Positions 32,955-43,418 of a DNA stretch of 64,000 bases are shown one piece after another (within the stretch, counting starts at the first letter, position 1; every line of letters starts with the position of its first letter). Made by a program: the position numbers and the translations under genes. The stretch lies in NCBI RefSeq assembly GCF_030709675.1, contig NZ_JAUZQD010000011.1, positions 248,001 to 312,000 on the forward strand. Direction: 5' to 3'. The stretch is from Symbioplanes lichenis (GTDB lineage: Bacteria; Actinomycetota; Actinomycetes; Mycobacteriales; Micromonosporaceae). The notes beneath the pieces were generated by a model that did no database searches, was not told the DNA's origin, and saw only the letters and a program-made list of their open reading frames with translations.

Positions 32955-34355
32955 GTGACGACGACTGACGAGAGCGGCTTCCGGATCGAGCGCGACACGA
33001 TGGGCGAGGTGCGGGTTCCCGCCGATGCCCTGTGGCGGGCGCAGACGCAACGTGCTGTGGAGAATTTTCCGATCTCGGGGCGGGGCCTCGAGTCCGCCCA
33101 CATCCGGGCGCTGGCCCGGATCAAGGGCGCCGCGGCGCAGGTCAACGCGACGCTCGGGGTGCTGGACGACGACCTGGCCAAAGCGATCGCGACGGCCGCG
33201 GCGCACGTGGCCGACGGCGGCTACGACGACCAGTTCCCGATCGACGTCTTCCAGACCGGCTCGGGCACGTCGTCCAACATGAACGCCAACGAGGTCATCG
33301 CCACCCTGGCGGCGCGCGAGCTGGGCCGGCCGGTGCACCCCAACGACCACGTGAACGCGTCGCAGTCCAGCAACGACGTCTTCCCGTCCTCGATCCACCT
33401 CGCGGCGACCGAGGCCGTGTCGGGCGACCTCATCCCGGCCCTCGACCACCTCGCCGGGGCGCTCGAGGCCAAGGCGGAGGCGTGGGCCGAGGTCGTGAAG
33501 TCCGGCCGCACGCACCTCATGGACGCGACCCCGGTGACCCTCGGGCAGGAGTTCTCCGGTTACGCGGCCCAGATCCGCTACGGCATCGACCGCGTGACCG
33601 GCGTCATCCCGCGCCTGGCCGAGCTGCCGCTGGGCGGCACGGCCGTGGGCACCGGCGTCAACACGCCGCCCGGGTTCGCCCCGGCGGTGATCGAGCGGCT
33701 GCGCGAGATGACCGGCCTGCCGCTGTCCGAGGCGCGCAACCACTTCGAGGCCCAGGGCGCGCGCGACGGCCTGGTCGAGGCGTCCGGGCAGCTGCGCGTC
33801 GTCGCGGTCAGCCTCTACAAGATCGTCAACGACATCCGCTGGATGGGCTCGGGCCCCCGGGCCGGCCTGCGCGAGCTGCGCCTGCCCGACCTGCAGCCGG
33901 GCTCGTCGATCATGCCCGGCAAGGTGAACCCCGTCGTGCCCGAGTCGGTGCGCCAGGTCGCCGCCCAGGTCATCGGTAACGACGCCGCCGTGGCTTTCGC
34001 CGGCACCCAGGGCGACTTCGAGCTCAACGTCATGCTGCCGGTGCTGGCCCGCAACCTGCTCGAGTCGATCAAGCTGGTGGCCGCCGCCGCGCGCATGCTG
34101 GCCGACCGGTGCATCGACGGGCTGGAGGTCAACGAGGAGGTCGCCCGGGGCTATGCCGAGGGCTCGCCGTCGATCGTCACGCCGCTCAACCGGCACCTCG
34201 GCTACGACGAGGCCGCCGCGATCGCCAAGCAGGCGCTCAAGGAAGACAAGACCATCCGGGCGGTAGTCATCGAACGCGGACATGTCGCCAACGGCACTTT
34301 GACCGAAGAGCAACTGGATGCGGCACTTGATGTCCTTCGGATGACGCGCCCCTGA
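32955..34355 (+). CDS. fumC: class II fumarate hydratase
   Basis: The oxygen-stable, iron-free fumarase of the TCA cycle, 466 residues, homotetrameric in the family. Signatures: DTMGEVRVPADALW start, TGSGTSSNMNANEV, SSNDVFPSSIH, SGRTHLMDATPVTLGQE with the active-site His, and GSSIMPGKVNPVVPE. GTG 32955 has GGATGGAGG just upstream and a CAGGAT hexamer 6 nt before it. A class I fumarase occurs at 17291-18949; which one dominates probably depends on oxygen or iron supply. Confidence 0.97.
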   Translation: MTTTDESGFRIERDTMGEVRVPADALWRAQTQRAVENFPISGRGLESAHIRALARIKGAAAQVNATLGVLDDDLAKAIATAAAHVADGGYDDQFPIDVFQTGSGTSSNMNANEVIATLAARELGRPVHPNDHVNASQSSNDVFPSSIHLAATEAVSGDLIPALDHLAGALEAKAEAWAEVVKSGRTHLMDATPVTLGQEFSGYAAQIRYGIDRVTGVIPRLAELPLGGTAVGTGVNTPPGFAPAVIERLREMTGLPLSEARNHFEAQGARDGLVEASGQLRVVAVSLYKIVNDIRWMGSGPRAGLRELRLPDLQPGSSIMPGKVNPVVPESVRQVAAQVIGNDAAVAFAGTQGDFELNVMLPVLARNLLESIKLVAAAARMLADRCIDGLEVNEEVARGYAEGSPSIVTPLNRHLGYDEAAAIAKQALKEDKTIRAVVIERGHVANGTLTEEQLDAALDVLRMTRP

Positions 34356-34393
34356 ACAATGCCCCCTCGTAATGTCTTGATCACCTCTTGTGA

Positions 34394-36067
34394 ATGATCA
34401 CGATGTTCGATGGAATGCGGGGCATGAGAAGACGCCTCACGGCGGGGGCCGTCGCCACAGCGACGTGTCTCGCGCTTTTGACCGGCCTGCCGACCACGTC
34501 GGCCGGCGCGGCTCCCGCCAGTTCCACCGTTGAGTACACAGTGGTCGCCGCCGACGGCGTGTCCGATGCCGCCGCCGTGGCCGCCATCAAGGCCGCCGGC
34601 GGCACGGTGATCAGCAGCAACACCGCCGTCGGCACCTACCGGGTGTCGTCGGCCGCCGCGGACTTCAAGGCCCGGGCGGCTCGGTCCGGCCAGCTCGTCG
34701 GGGCCGCATCGCGCAAGCCCGTCGGACATGCGCCCAAGGAGGAGCCGGTCGTCGGCGGGCTCGGCAGTGCCACGGTCAAGCACGGCGCCGTCAAGGCCGA
34801 TCCTCTGGACGACAAGCTCTGGGGCCTGACCATGGTCAAGGCCGACAAGGCGCACAAGATCGAGAAGGGCGAGAGGGGCGTCACCGTCGGCGTCCTCGAC
34901 ACCGGCCTCGACGCGTCGCATCCCGACCTGGCGCCCAACTTCAGCACCAAGTTGTCGCGCAACTTCGCCCCCGACATCGCCGACATCGACGGTGCCTGCG
35001 AGGTCGCGAGCTGCGTCGACCCGGTCGGCACGGACGACGGCGGCCACGGTACGCACGTCGCGGGCACGATCGCCGCGTCGGTCAACGGCACCGGCGTCAC
35101 GGGCGTCGCGCCGAACGTGACCCTGGTCGAGCTCAAGGGCGGCCAGGACTCGGGCTACTTCTTCCTCGACCCGGTCGTCAACGCGCTCACGTACGCGGGC
35201 GACGCCGGGCTCGACGTGGTCAACATGTCGTTCTATGTCGACCCGTGGCTCTACAACTGCACCGCGAACCCGGCCGACGCCCCCGAGGCGCAGGCGGAGC
35301 AGCGGGCCATCATCACCGGCATGAAGCGGGCGCTCAACTACGCGTACCACCGCGGGGTGACGCTGGTCGGCGCGCTGGGCAACCAGTACGACAACCTGAA
35401 CGACCCGCAGGAGGACACCACCAGCCCGGACTACGGCTCGGACCCGTACACCCGGCCGATCGACAACGACACCTGCTTCTCGCTGCCCGCCGAGGGCCCG
35501 CACGTCATCGGCGTCTCGTCGGTGGGCCCGTCGAAGGCGAAGGCCGTCTACTCCAACTACGGCACCGAGCAGGTCGGTGTGGCGGCGCCGGGCGGCTTCA
35601 CCCGGGACTTCTTCGGCACCCCGCAGTACAACCAGACGGCCAACAACATCCTGTCCACCTACCCGCTCAAGGTGCTGCAGGAGCAGGGCCGGGTCGACGC
35701 GGACGGCAACGTGACCGCGGCCAACGTGTTCAAGAGCTGCACGGCGGCCGGCAAGTGCGGCTACTACGTCTACCTCGCCGGCACCTCGATGGCCTCGCCC
35801 CACGCGGCGGGCGTCGCGGCGCTGATCGTCAGCAAGTACGGCTGGCGCGACTGGTGGCGCGGTGGTCTCACCATGACCCCGGCGCTGGTCGAGGCGCAGC
35901 TCTACCGCACCGCGGCGGAGACGGCGTGCCCGACGCCCCGGCTGCGCAGCTATGCCCAGGAGGGCTACGGCCCCGAGTACGACGCCTACTGCTCCGGCTC
36001 GAAGTCCTTCAACGGCTTCTACGGGCACGGCATCGTCGACGCCTACAAGGCGGTCGGCGGGCGCTGA
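34394..36067 (+). CDS. secreted S8-family (subtilisin-like) serine protease
   Basis: A 557-residue precursor: signal peptide (RRRLTAGAVATATCLALLTG core, cleaving near AGA-AP), an I9-like propeptide (about 45-130) and a subtilase domain. The triad is visible: Asp169 (VLDTGLDASHPDL), His218 (GGHGTHVAGT) and Ser465 (GTSMASPHAAG). The gap between His and Ser is long, with an insertion rich in Asp/Asn (about 300-345) that may bind calcium. Start is uncertain: ATG 34394, 34403, 34415 and 34424 are all in frame, and the later ones give a more usual signal peptide. No partner gene. Confidence 0.92.
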   Translation: MITMFDGMRGMRRRLTAGAVATATCLALLTGLPTTSAGAAPASSTVEYTVVAADGVSDAAAVAAIKAAGGTVISSNTAVGTYRVSSAAADFKARAARSGQLVGAASRKPVGHAPKEEPVVGGLGSATVKHGAVKADPLDDKLWGLTMVKADKAHKIEKGERGVTVGVLDTGLDASHPDLAPNFSTKLSRNFAPDIADIDGACEVASCVDPVGTDDGGHGTHVAGTIAASVNGTGVTGVAPNVTLVELKGGQDSGYFFLDPVVNALTYAGDAGLDVVNMSFYVDPWLYNCTANPADAPEAQAEQRAIITGMKRALNYAYHRGVTLVGALGNQYDNLNDPQEDTTSPDYGSDPYTRPIDNDTCFSLPAEGPHVIGVSSVGPSKAKAVYSNYGTEQVGVAAPGGFTRDFFGTPQYNQTANNILSTYPLKVLQEQGRVDADGNVTAANVFKSCTAAGKCGYYVYLAGTSMASPHAAGVAALIVSKYGWRDWWRGGLTMTPALVEAQLYRTAAETACPTPRLRSYAQEGYGPEYDAYCSGSKSFNGFYGHGIVDAYKAVGGR

Positions 36068-36074
36068 CCGCGCC

Positions 36075-36083
36075 TGTGGACAA
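36075..36083 (-). other. DnaA-box-like sequence
   Basis: TGTGGACAA, the complement of TTGTCCACA, a perfect actinobacterial-type DnaA box; TGTGGAAAG at 36087-36095 is a weaker neighbour. A single box can arise by chance or tune transcription of cysS. Confidence 0.25.
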
Positions 36084-36103
36084 CCCTGTGGAAAGCCGTC
36101 TCA

Positions 36104-36129
36104 CCCGCTCGTGCGGGCGGGGCGGTTTT
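36104..36129 (+). terminator. hairpin after the S8 protease gene
   Basis: CCCGC (36104-36108), TCGT loop, GCGGG (36113-36117), and TTTT at 36126-36129. The T run is 8 nt from the stem, so it is an imperfect intrinsic terminator. Confidence 0.4.
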
Positions 36130-36146
36130 CCGCTTCCCGGGGTCGG

Positions 36147-36152
36147 TACCCT
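36147..36152 (+). promoter_or_regulatory. leaderless -10 box (TACCCT) of cysS
   Basis: TACCCT, 6 nt, then GTG 36159. The same hexamer as upstream of carD. No ribosome site precedes the start codon. Confidence 0.5.
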
Positions 36153-36158
36153 TGTACG

Positions 36159-37573
<1,415 letters not shown>

Positions 37574-37574
<1 letters not shown>

Positions 37575-38695
37575 TGCCGGGCAACTCACGCAACGCGAGC
37601 AAGCGCGTCACCACCAAGAAGGGCGCCGCGATGGGCTCCGGCGGCAAGAACCGCGCCGGGCTCAAGGGCCGGGGCAAGACCCTGCCCGCCGACGAGCGGC
37701 CCTGGCACAAGGGCTACTCCGGCACCGAGAAGCTCCCCGAGAAGACGGCCCGCAAGCAGGACAAGGAGCGCCGCGCGGCGGCCGCCGAGGGGCGCGCCCC
37801 CAAGGTCGGCGTCCCCGGCTCCAAGGACACCACGTGGGGCCGGGGCGGCGGCCGCGGCACCTCGGCCACCCGCACGACGCAGCAGCGCGGTGGCCGCATG
37901 CAGAGCCGGGGCCCGCGCGTGGCCCCCGGCCGCCGGTCCAACCCCACCAAGGAAGGTCCCGAGCTGCTGCTCGGCCGCAACCCGGTGGTCGAGGCGCTGC
38001 GGGCGTCGATCCCGGCCACCGCGCTCTACGTGGCCCAGGGCATCGACATCGACGACCGGGTCACCGAGATCGTCCGCACGGCCGGCGACCGCGGCATCCC
38101 GATCCTGGAGATCGGCCGCAACGAGCTCGACCGGATGACCGGCGGGGTGCTGCACCAGGGCGTGGGGCTGCAGGTGCCGCCCTACGCCTACGAGAACTTC
38201 GACGACCTGGTGGCCGCGGCGCTCGAGCAGACCGCCCCGCTGCTGGTCGCCCTCGACGGCGTGACCGACCCGCGCAACCTGGGCGCGGTCATCCGGTCGG
38301 TGGCCGCCTTCGGGGCGCACGGCGTCTTCATGCCCGAGCGGCGCGCGGCCGGCATCACGGCCACCGCCTGGCGCACCAGCGCCGGCGCGGCCGCCCGCGT
38401 CCCGGTCTCCCAGGTCGTCAACCTGACCCGGGCCATCAAGACCGCCCAGCAGGCCGGCTTCACCGTCATCGGGCTCGACGCCGACGGCGAGACCGATCTC
38501 TACCAGCTCGAGGCCGCGGTCGGGCCGCTGCTGGTCGTGGTCGGCTCCGAGGGCCGGGGCCTGTCCCGCCTGGTCGGGGAGACGTGCGACCTGCGCGTCA
38601 GCATCCCGATGTCCTCGGACGTGGAGTCGCTCAACGCCTCGGTCGCCGCCGCGGTGACCCTGGCCGAGGTGACCCGCCGCCGCATCTACGGCTGA
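37574..38695 (+). CDS. rlmB: 23S rRNA (guanosine-2'-O-)-methyltransferase RlmB (TrmH family)
   Basis: A 373-residue SPOUT methyltransferase. The basic, disordered N-terminal extension (about 1-125, rich in Lys, Arg, Gly) is typical of actinobacterial members and may bind RNA. The substrate-binding part begins LLGRNPVVEALRA. The knotted catalytic domain has the three motifs LDGVTDPRNLGAVIRS, LVVVGSEGRGLSRLV and IPMSSDVESLNASVAAAVTLAE. Family members use S-adenosylmethionine to methylate a guanosine in the 23S rRNA peptidyl-transferase region. It is coupled to cysS by a 1-bp overlap. Confidence 0.94.
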
Positions 38696-38711
38696 GCCCG
38701 GCCGGGGTCGC

Positions 38712-38771
38712 GCCGGGGTCACCCGGTGTCGCATGCCTGGTTGGCCCCGGGCCGGGGTCACCCGGCGTCGC
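38712..38771. repeat. pair of 21-bp imperfect direct repeats
   Basis: Copies at 38712-38732 and 38751-38771 differ at one base; each begins GCCGGGGTCACCCGG. Their period is 39 bp. They lie in the 153-bp gap after rlmB, together with a degenerate third start (GCCGGGGTCGC, at 38701). No regulator is obvious. Confidence 0.5.
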
Positions 38772-38848
38772 CTTCCCGGCTGACTCTCGCGGACTGGCCC
38801 GGCGGGTAACGTGACCTGCCGGGCGGTCGTCGGCGCGGAGGGCAGCGG

Positions 38849-41491
38849 ATGCTCGGGGTGGACCTCGGAAGTTCCCACACGGTGGCGCTGCTCCGGCAGC
38901 CCGGCGGCCGGGTGCGTCCGCTGCTGTTCGACGGGCACCCGCTGCTGCCGTCCGCCGTCTATCGGGACACGACCGGGCGCCTGCACGTCGGCCGCGACGC
39001 GATCCGGCTCGGCCATGCGGAGCCCGCGCGCCTGGTGCCCAGCCCGAAGCGGCACGTCGACGCGGGCAGCGTGCTCCTGGCCGGCGCCGAGGTGCCCGTC
39101 CCCGATCTGCTCGCGGCGTTGCTCGCCGCGGTCGCCCGGGAGGCCGTGGCGACGGTCGGGCACCTGCCGCCCGCGGTCCTGACCTGCCCCGCCTCGTGGG
39201 GCCCGCCGCGCCGGGCCGTGCTGAGGGAGGCCCTCGCCCGGGCCGGCTGGCCGGCGGACACGGCGCTGGTCGAGGAGCCCGTAGCCGCCGCCCGCTACTT
39301 CACCGAGGTGCTGCACCGGCCGGTGCCGCCCGGCCAGGCGCTCGCGGTGGTCGACTTCGGCGGCGGCACGCTGGACGTCGCCGTCGTGCGCCCGGCCCCG
39401 GACGGCCACTTCGAAGTCACGGCGTCGGGCGGGCTGGGCGATCTCGGCGGGCTCGACCTCGACGCGGCGCTGGTCGGGCAGCTGGGCACCGGTCTGCGCC
39501 GGGACGAGCCCGCGGCCTGGGCGGCGCTGGAGCAGCCGTCGAGCCTGGCCGAGGGGCGGGCGCGGCGGCGGTTCCAGGAGGACGTGCGCGAGGCCAAGGA
39601 GATGCTGTCGCGGACCCAGGTCGCCCCGGTGTCCGTCCCCGGCGTCGAGCGGGCCGTCGAGCTGACCCGGGAGGAGTTCGAGCTCGTCGCCGCGCCCCTC
39701 GTCCGGCGGGGCGTGGCCGAGGCGCGGGCCGTGATCGAGGCGGCCGGGGTGGCGCCGGGCGAGCTGGCCGGGCTGTTCCTGGTCGGCGGGTCGTCGCGGG
39801 TGCCGCTGGTGGCGCGCCTGCTGCACAGTGAGCTGGGCGTGGCGCCGACTGTGCTGGAGCAGCCTGAGCTCGCCGTGGCCGAGGGCGCCCTGCTCGAATG
39901 GCCGCCGTCCGAGGAGCCGCGCACGGTCGCGATCCCGGCGCCTGATCTCTCGCCACAGGCCACGCCCGAGCCGGATTACGCCGAGCCGGTCGACCCGTGG
40001 GCCACCGGTGAGGCCGCCGCCCTGGCCGCAGCCCATGGTGGCATCGAGGCCCCGCCATTGGCCGCGGCCCATGGCGGTATCGCGGCCCCGCCACTCCCGG
40101 CGCCGGCCGGGGTCGGGACTCCGCACGAACAGCCCGCGCGGAGGGCGTACCGGAGGAAAGGTCTTGTCGCCGTCGCGGCGGTGGTCATGCTCGCGGCGGC
40201 CACCGGGCTGACGGTCCGCTTCTGGCCCGGAGACCGGGCGCTCGGTTATCGGCCGCTCGGCGACCCGGTCCGCATCGCGGCGCCGGTCGAGGTGTCGTCC
40301 TTCTCGGCCGCCGGGCTGCGGGACGGGCGCGCGTACTTCGCCGGCGGCGACAGCGACGGCCGTCTCGGCGTGGTCGCGGCCGACGTGGAGAGCGGCAAGG
40401 AGCTGTGGCGCAGCCAGGCGGCCGGGGTCGCGGACCGGTGGGAGTCCTTCTTCACCGTGCCGCACGCCGTGGTCGCCGTCACCGGGACCGATCTCGAGAC
40501 CAGCGACCGGCGCATGGTCTTCCTCAGCCCGGGCGACGGGTCCGAGCTGTGGCAGCGCCGGGTCGCCCCGGACGACGAGGTCGTCTTCGCCGGGGACATC
40601 GCCGTGCTGGTCGACCGGGCGGAGAACAGGCTCGTCGGGCTCGCGGTGCGCGATCACGGCAAAGCCGCGTGGGAGCTGAAGAGCCCGCAATCCCGGTACG
40701 GCGGGAGCACCACCGCCGTCGTCCCGGCGACCACGCGGAAGGACGTGGCCGGCCCGGCCTCCGCGGGCGGCACGGCTTTCGCGGCCGCCGGAGGCGACGA
40801 TCGGGTCGTGCAGATCGGGGCGGACCGTTCGGCCCGGGTCATCGACACGTCGACCGGCGAGGTGGTCGCGGGCCCGCGGCAGAGCGTGGCCGACCCGGAC
40901 GATGCCCTGCTCGCCCACGACGGGCGGCTCGTGGTGGCCGAGTCGGGCTCCGGCTCACGGGTGGCGGCCTACGACCTGGCCGAGCTCGGCGAGCCGCGGA
41001 TCCTCTACACCCCGCCCGACCCGAACACCCGGCTGGAGAAGCTGACTCCGTGCGGCGCCGACCGGGTCTGCGGGGTGCAGAAGACCGGGTACGACGCCGC
41101 CACCGCCCGGGTCGTCGCCCTCGACACGGCCGACGGCGGGGTCCTCTGGACGAGACAGGTCGCGGGCGCGGAGAGTCTGCTGCCCGTCGGCGATGCCGTG
41201 CTCGTGTCGTCGACGTCACCCGCGCAGGTGACTCTGCTCGACGCGGACGGGAAGGTCACGTGGACCCGGGCCGGCGCGGCGGGCCGCCTTGATGCGGGCA
41301 ACCTGCTGCTCTTCTCCAAGGATCTGAGCTCGTCGGCGGATGATCCCGCGCTGTCCGGGCTGCACGTGGGAGACGAGGTCGAACCGCTCGGGGCGCTCAC
41401 GGACGTCCGGTCCGGCACGTGCGCGTGGGACACGGCTCACCTGGCCTGCGTCGCCGCCGAGGACTTCGTGATCCAGCGCTTCGCTTCATGA
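38849..41491 (+). CDS. Hsp70-like ATPase fused through a membrane segment to a PQQ-type beta-propeller
   Basis: An 880-residue fusion. Residues 1-350 are an Hsp70-type actin fold: MLGVDLGSSHTVALL (phosphate 1), LVEEPVAAARYF, VVDFGGGTLDVAVV (phosphate 2), and LFLVGGSSRVPLVARLL (adenosine region). The peptide-binding domain of DnaK is absent. A Pro/Ala-rich linker with an AAHGGI repeat leads to one membrane helix (438-458), and the outer part (about 470-880) has propeller repeats such as DVESGKELWRSQ and DTADGGVLWTRQ. So ATP binding inside could be coupled to a sensor or binding domain outside. GGAGGG precedes ATG 38849. Ends at a strong terminator. Confidence 0.85.
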   Translation: MLGVDLGSSHTVALLRQPGGRVRPLLFDGHPLLPSAVYRDTTGRLHVGRDAIRLGHAEPARLVPSPKRHVDAGSVLLAGAEVPVPDLLAALLAAVAREAVATVGHLPPAVLTCPASWGPPRRAVLREALARAGWPADTALVEEPVAAARYFTEVLHRPVPPGQALAVVDFGGGTLDVAVVRPAPDGHFEVTASGGLGDLGGLDLDAALVGQLGTGLRRDEPAAWAALEQPSSLAEGRARRRFQEDVREAKEMLSRTQVAPVSVPGVERAVELTREEFELVAAPLVRRGVAEARAVIEAAGVAPGELAGLFLVGGSSRVPLVARLLHSELGVAPTVLEQPELAVAEGALLEWPPSEEPRTVAIPAPDLSPQATPEPDYAEPVDPWATGEAAALAAAHGGIEAPPLAAAHGGIAAPPLPAPAGVGTPHEQPARRAYRRKGLVAVAAVVMLAAATGLTVRFWPGDRALGYRPLGDPVRIAAPVEVSSFSAAGLRDGRAYFAGGDSDGRLGVVAADVESGKELWRSQAAGVADRWESFFTVPHAVVAVTGTDLETSDRRMVFLSPGDGSELWQRRVAPDDEVVFAGDIAVLVDRAENRLVGLAVRDHGKAAWELKSPQSRYGGSTTAVVPATTRKDVAGPASAGGTAFAAAGGDDRVVQIGADRSARVIDTSTGEVVAGPRQSVADPDDALLAHDGRLVVAESGSGSRVAAYDLAELGEPRILYTPPDPNTRLEKLTPCGADRVCGVQKTGYDAATARVVALDTADGGVLWTRQVAGAESLLPVGDAVLVSSTSPAQVTLLDADGKVTWTRAGAAGRLDAGNLLLFSKDLSSSADDPALSGLHVGDEVEPLGALTDVRSGTCAWDTAHLACVAAEDFVIQRFAS

Positions 41492-41492
41492 C

Positions 41493-41528
41493 AGAACGGC
41501 GGCTCCCCCGGGAGGGAACCGCCGTTCT
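41493..41528. terminator. bidirectional terminator hairpin
   Basis: AGAACGGCGG (41493-41502) and CCGCCGTTCT (41519-41528) are perfect 10-bp arms around a 16-nt loop that has its own CTCCC/GGGAG pairing. It begins 2 bp after the fusion-protein stop and ends 12 bp before the msiK stop, so it serves both convergent genes. Confidence 0.85.
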
Positions 41529-41540
41529 GGTCAGTCAGCT

Positions 41541-42626
<1,086 letters not shown>

Positions 42627-42685
42627 GCAGGCTCAACTTCCTTTCCACCGGCAGGAACGTGCCGGACGATCCGAGTGGAGGAAAC

Positions 42686-42705
42686 ACGTGTGGCGTACCA
42701 CACGT
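42686..42705. promoter_or_regulatory. 20-bp inverted repeat upstream of msiK
   Basis: ACGTGTGG-CGTA-CCACACGT, perfect 8-bp arms with a 4-bp spacer, 60 bp upstream of the msiK start. Good candidate for a repressor operator. A smaller hairpin (CCGGCA/TGCCGG, 42648-42665) follows in the leader. Confidence 0.55.
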
Positions 42706-42759
42706 CAGGCCACCGTAAATCTTTTTTCACGTTCTGCCAAGGTCAAGTTCAAGGTCCGC

Positions 42760-42860
42760 GCGCTCCGCCCGTCGAGGACTTGGGCGCCCAAGATCGGCGA
42801 AGCGGGTTTCTTCGGCGATCTTTGGGTGTTCAAGTCCTCGACACAAGAGGGGCGGAGCGC
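42760..42860. repeat. 101-nt long imperfect palindrome (extended hairpin)
   Basis: Outer stem 42760-42770 with 42850-42860 (11 bp), second stem 42773-42782 with 42831-42840 (10 bp), third stem 42787-42802 with 42810-42826 (about 15 pairs, one bulge and one mismatch), loop CGGGTTT. It lies between two divergent genes, msiK and tRNA-Thr, where a terminator is not needed. Could be a small RNA, a miniature mobile element or a chromosome-structure element. Confidence 0.75.
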
Positions 42861-42880
42861 CGCCGTCGCGAAGCGGCGGC
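42859..42880. other. GC hairpin just upstream of tRNA-Thr promoter
   Basis: GCCGCCG (42859-42865) and CGGCGGC (42874-42880) with an 8-nt loop, adjoining the 101-nt palindrome. It may overlap the -35 region of the tRNA promoter. Confidence 0.45.
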
Positions 42881-42892
42881 CATAGACTCAGT

Positions 42893-42898
42893 TAGTAT
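42893..42898 (+). promoter_or_regulatory. -10 box (TAGTAT) of tRNA-Thr
   Basis: TAGTAT ends 10 nt before the first base of the tRNA, giving a start about 4 nt upstream of the mature 5' end. No clear -35. Confidence 0.45.
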
Positions 42899-42908
42899 GT
42901 GAGCCGCT

Positions 42909-42985
42909 GCCCCTGTAGCTCAGTTGGCCAGAGCACCTGTCTTGTAAACAGGATGTCGTCGGTTCGATTCCGACCGGGGGCTCCA
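42909..42985 (+). tRNA. tRNA-Thr (anticodon TGT)
   Basis: 77 nt with encoded CCA (42983-42985). Acceptor GCCCCTG pairs with CGGGGGC (one G-T pair); D-arm TAGCTCAGTTGG; anticodon stem CCTGT/ACAGG around loop CTTGTAA, so the anticodon is TGT; T-arm GTCGG-TTCGATT-CCGAC. The cloverleaf is complete. Confidence 0.97.
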
Positions 42986-42992
42986 CACTCCC

Positions 42993-42998
42993 TAGGCT
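42993..42998 (+). promoter_or_regulatory. leaderless -10 box (TAGGCT)
   Basis: TAGGCT, 6 nt, then ATG 43005, only 8 bp beyond the tRNA 3' end. It gives the acetyltransferase its own transcript. Confidence 0.45.
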
Positions 42999-43004
42999 GT
43001 AGGC

Positions 43005-43418
43005 ATGCGCATCGAGCGGATCTCGGACGCTGCCGCCGTGCACGCCGCGGCCGATCTCTTCGACGCCCCGCCGCTGCCGGACGCCACGAAAAAATTTCTC
43101 GCGCTCCCCGGCCACCACCTGCTGCTGGCCTATGACGGCGACCGGGCGGTCGGCATGATCACCGGGGTCGAGCTGACCCACCCCGACAAGGGCACCGAGA
43201 TGTTCGTCTACGAGCTGGGCGTGGCCGAGGAGTCGCGGCGTCGCGGGGTCGGGTCAGCCCTGGTCACGGCGCTGGCCGAGCTGGCCCGCGAGCGCGGCTG
43301 CTACGGCATGTGGGTGAGCACCGAGCGGGACAACGTGGCGGCCCACCGCACCTATCGGAGGGCGGGCGCCGACGAGGAGGAGCCGTTCTTGATGCTCTCT
43401 TGGGACGTCACTCGCTGA
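43005..43418 (+). CDS. GNAT-family N-acetyltransferase (AAC(3)-I-like)
   Basis: A 137-residue GNAT. The acetyl-CoA site is LGVAEESRRRGVGSALVTAL (about 72-91), preceded by strand TEMFVYE. The whole pattern, including the opening ISDAAAVHAAADLFDAPP and the end LMLSWDV, resembles the aminoglycoside 3-N-acetyltransferase type I group. Such chromosomal homologues are common in actinobacteria and often have unknown substrates; resistance should not be assumed. Start set by the leaderless -10 box. It overlaps the convergent neighbour by 11 bp. Confidence 0.85.
   Translation: MRIERISDAAAVHAAADLFDAPPLPDATKKFLALPGHHLLLAYDGDRAVGMITGVELTHPDKGTEMFVYELGVAEESRRRGVGSALVTALAELARERGCYGMWVSTERDNVAAHRTYRRAGADEEEPFLMLSWDVTR

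Noticed and set aside
37586..40918. A 1110-codon open frame on the reverse strand.
   Set aside because: It lies opposite rlmB and the Hsp70-propeller gene, whose motifs are clear; its composition (Arg, Gly, His, Asp-rich without domains) is that of a GC-rich antisense shadow.
42760..42880. The hairpins taken as a transcription terminator.
   Set aside because: Both neighbouring genes are transcribed away from this region and no T tract follows the stems.
43005..43418. Calling the GNAT an aminoglycoside-resistance gene.
   Set aside because: Similarity to the AAC(3)-I pattern is visible but substrate residues cannot be judged, and many chromosomal homologues are not resistance enzymes.
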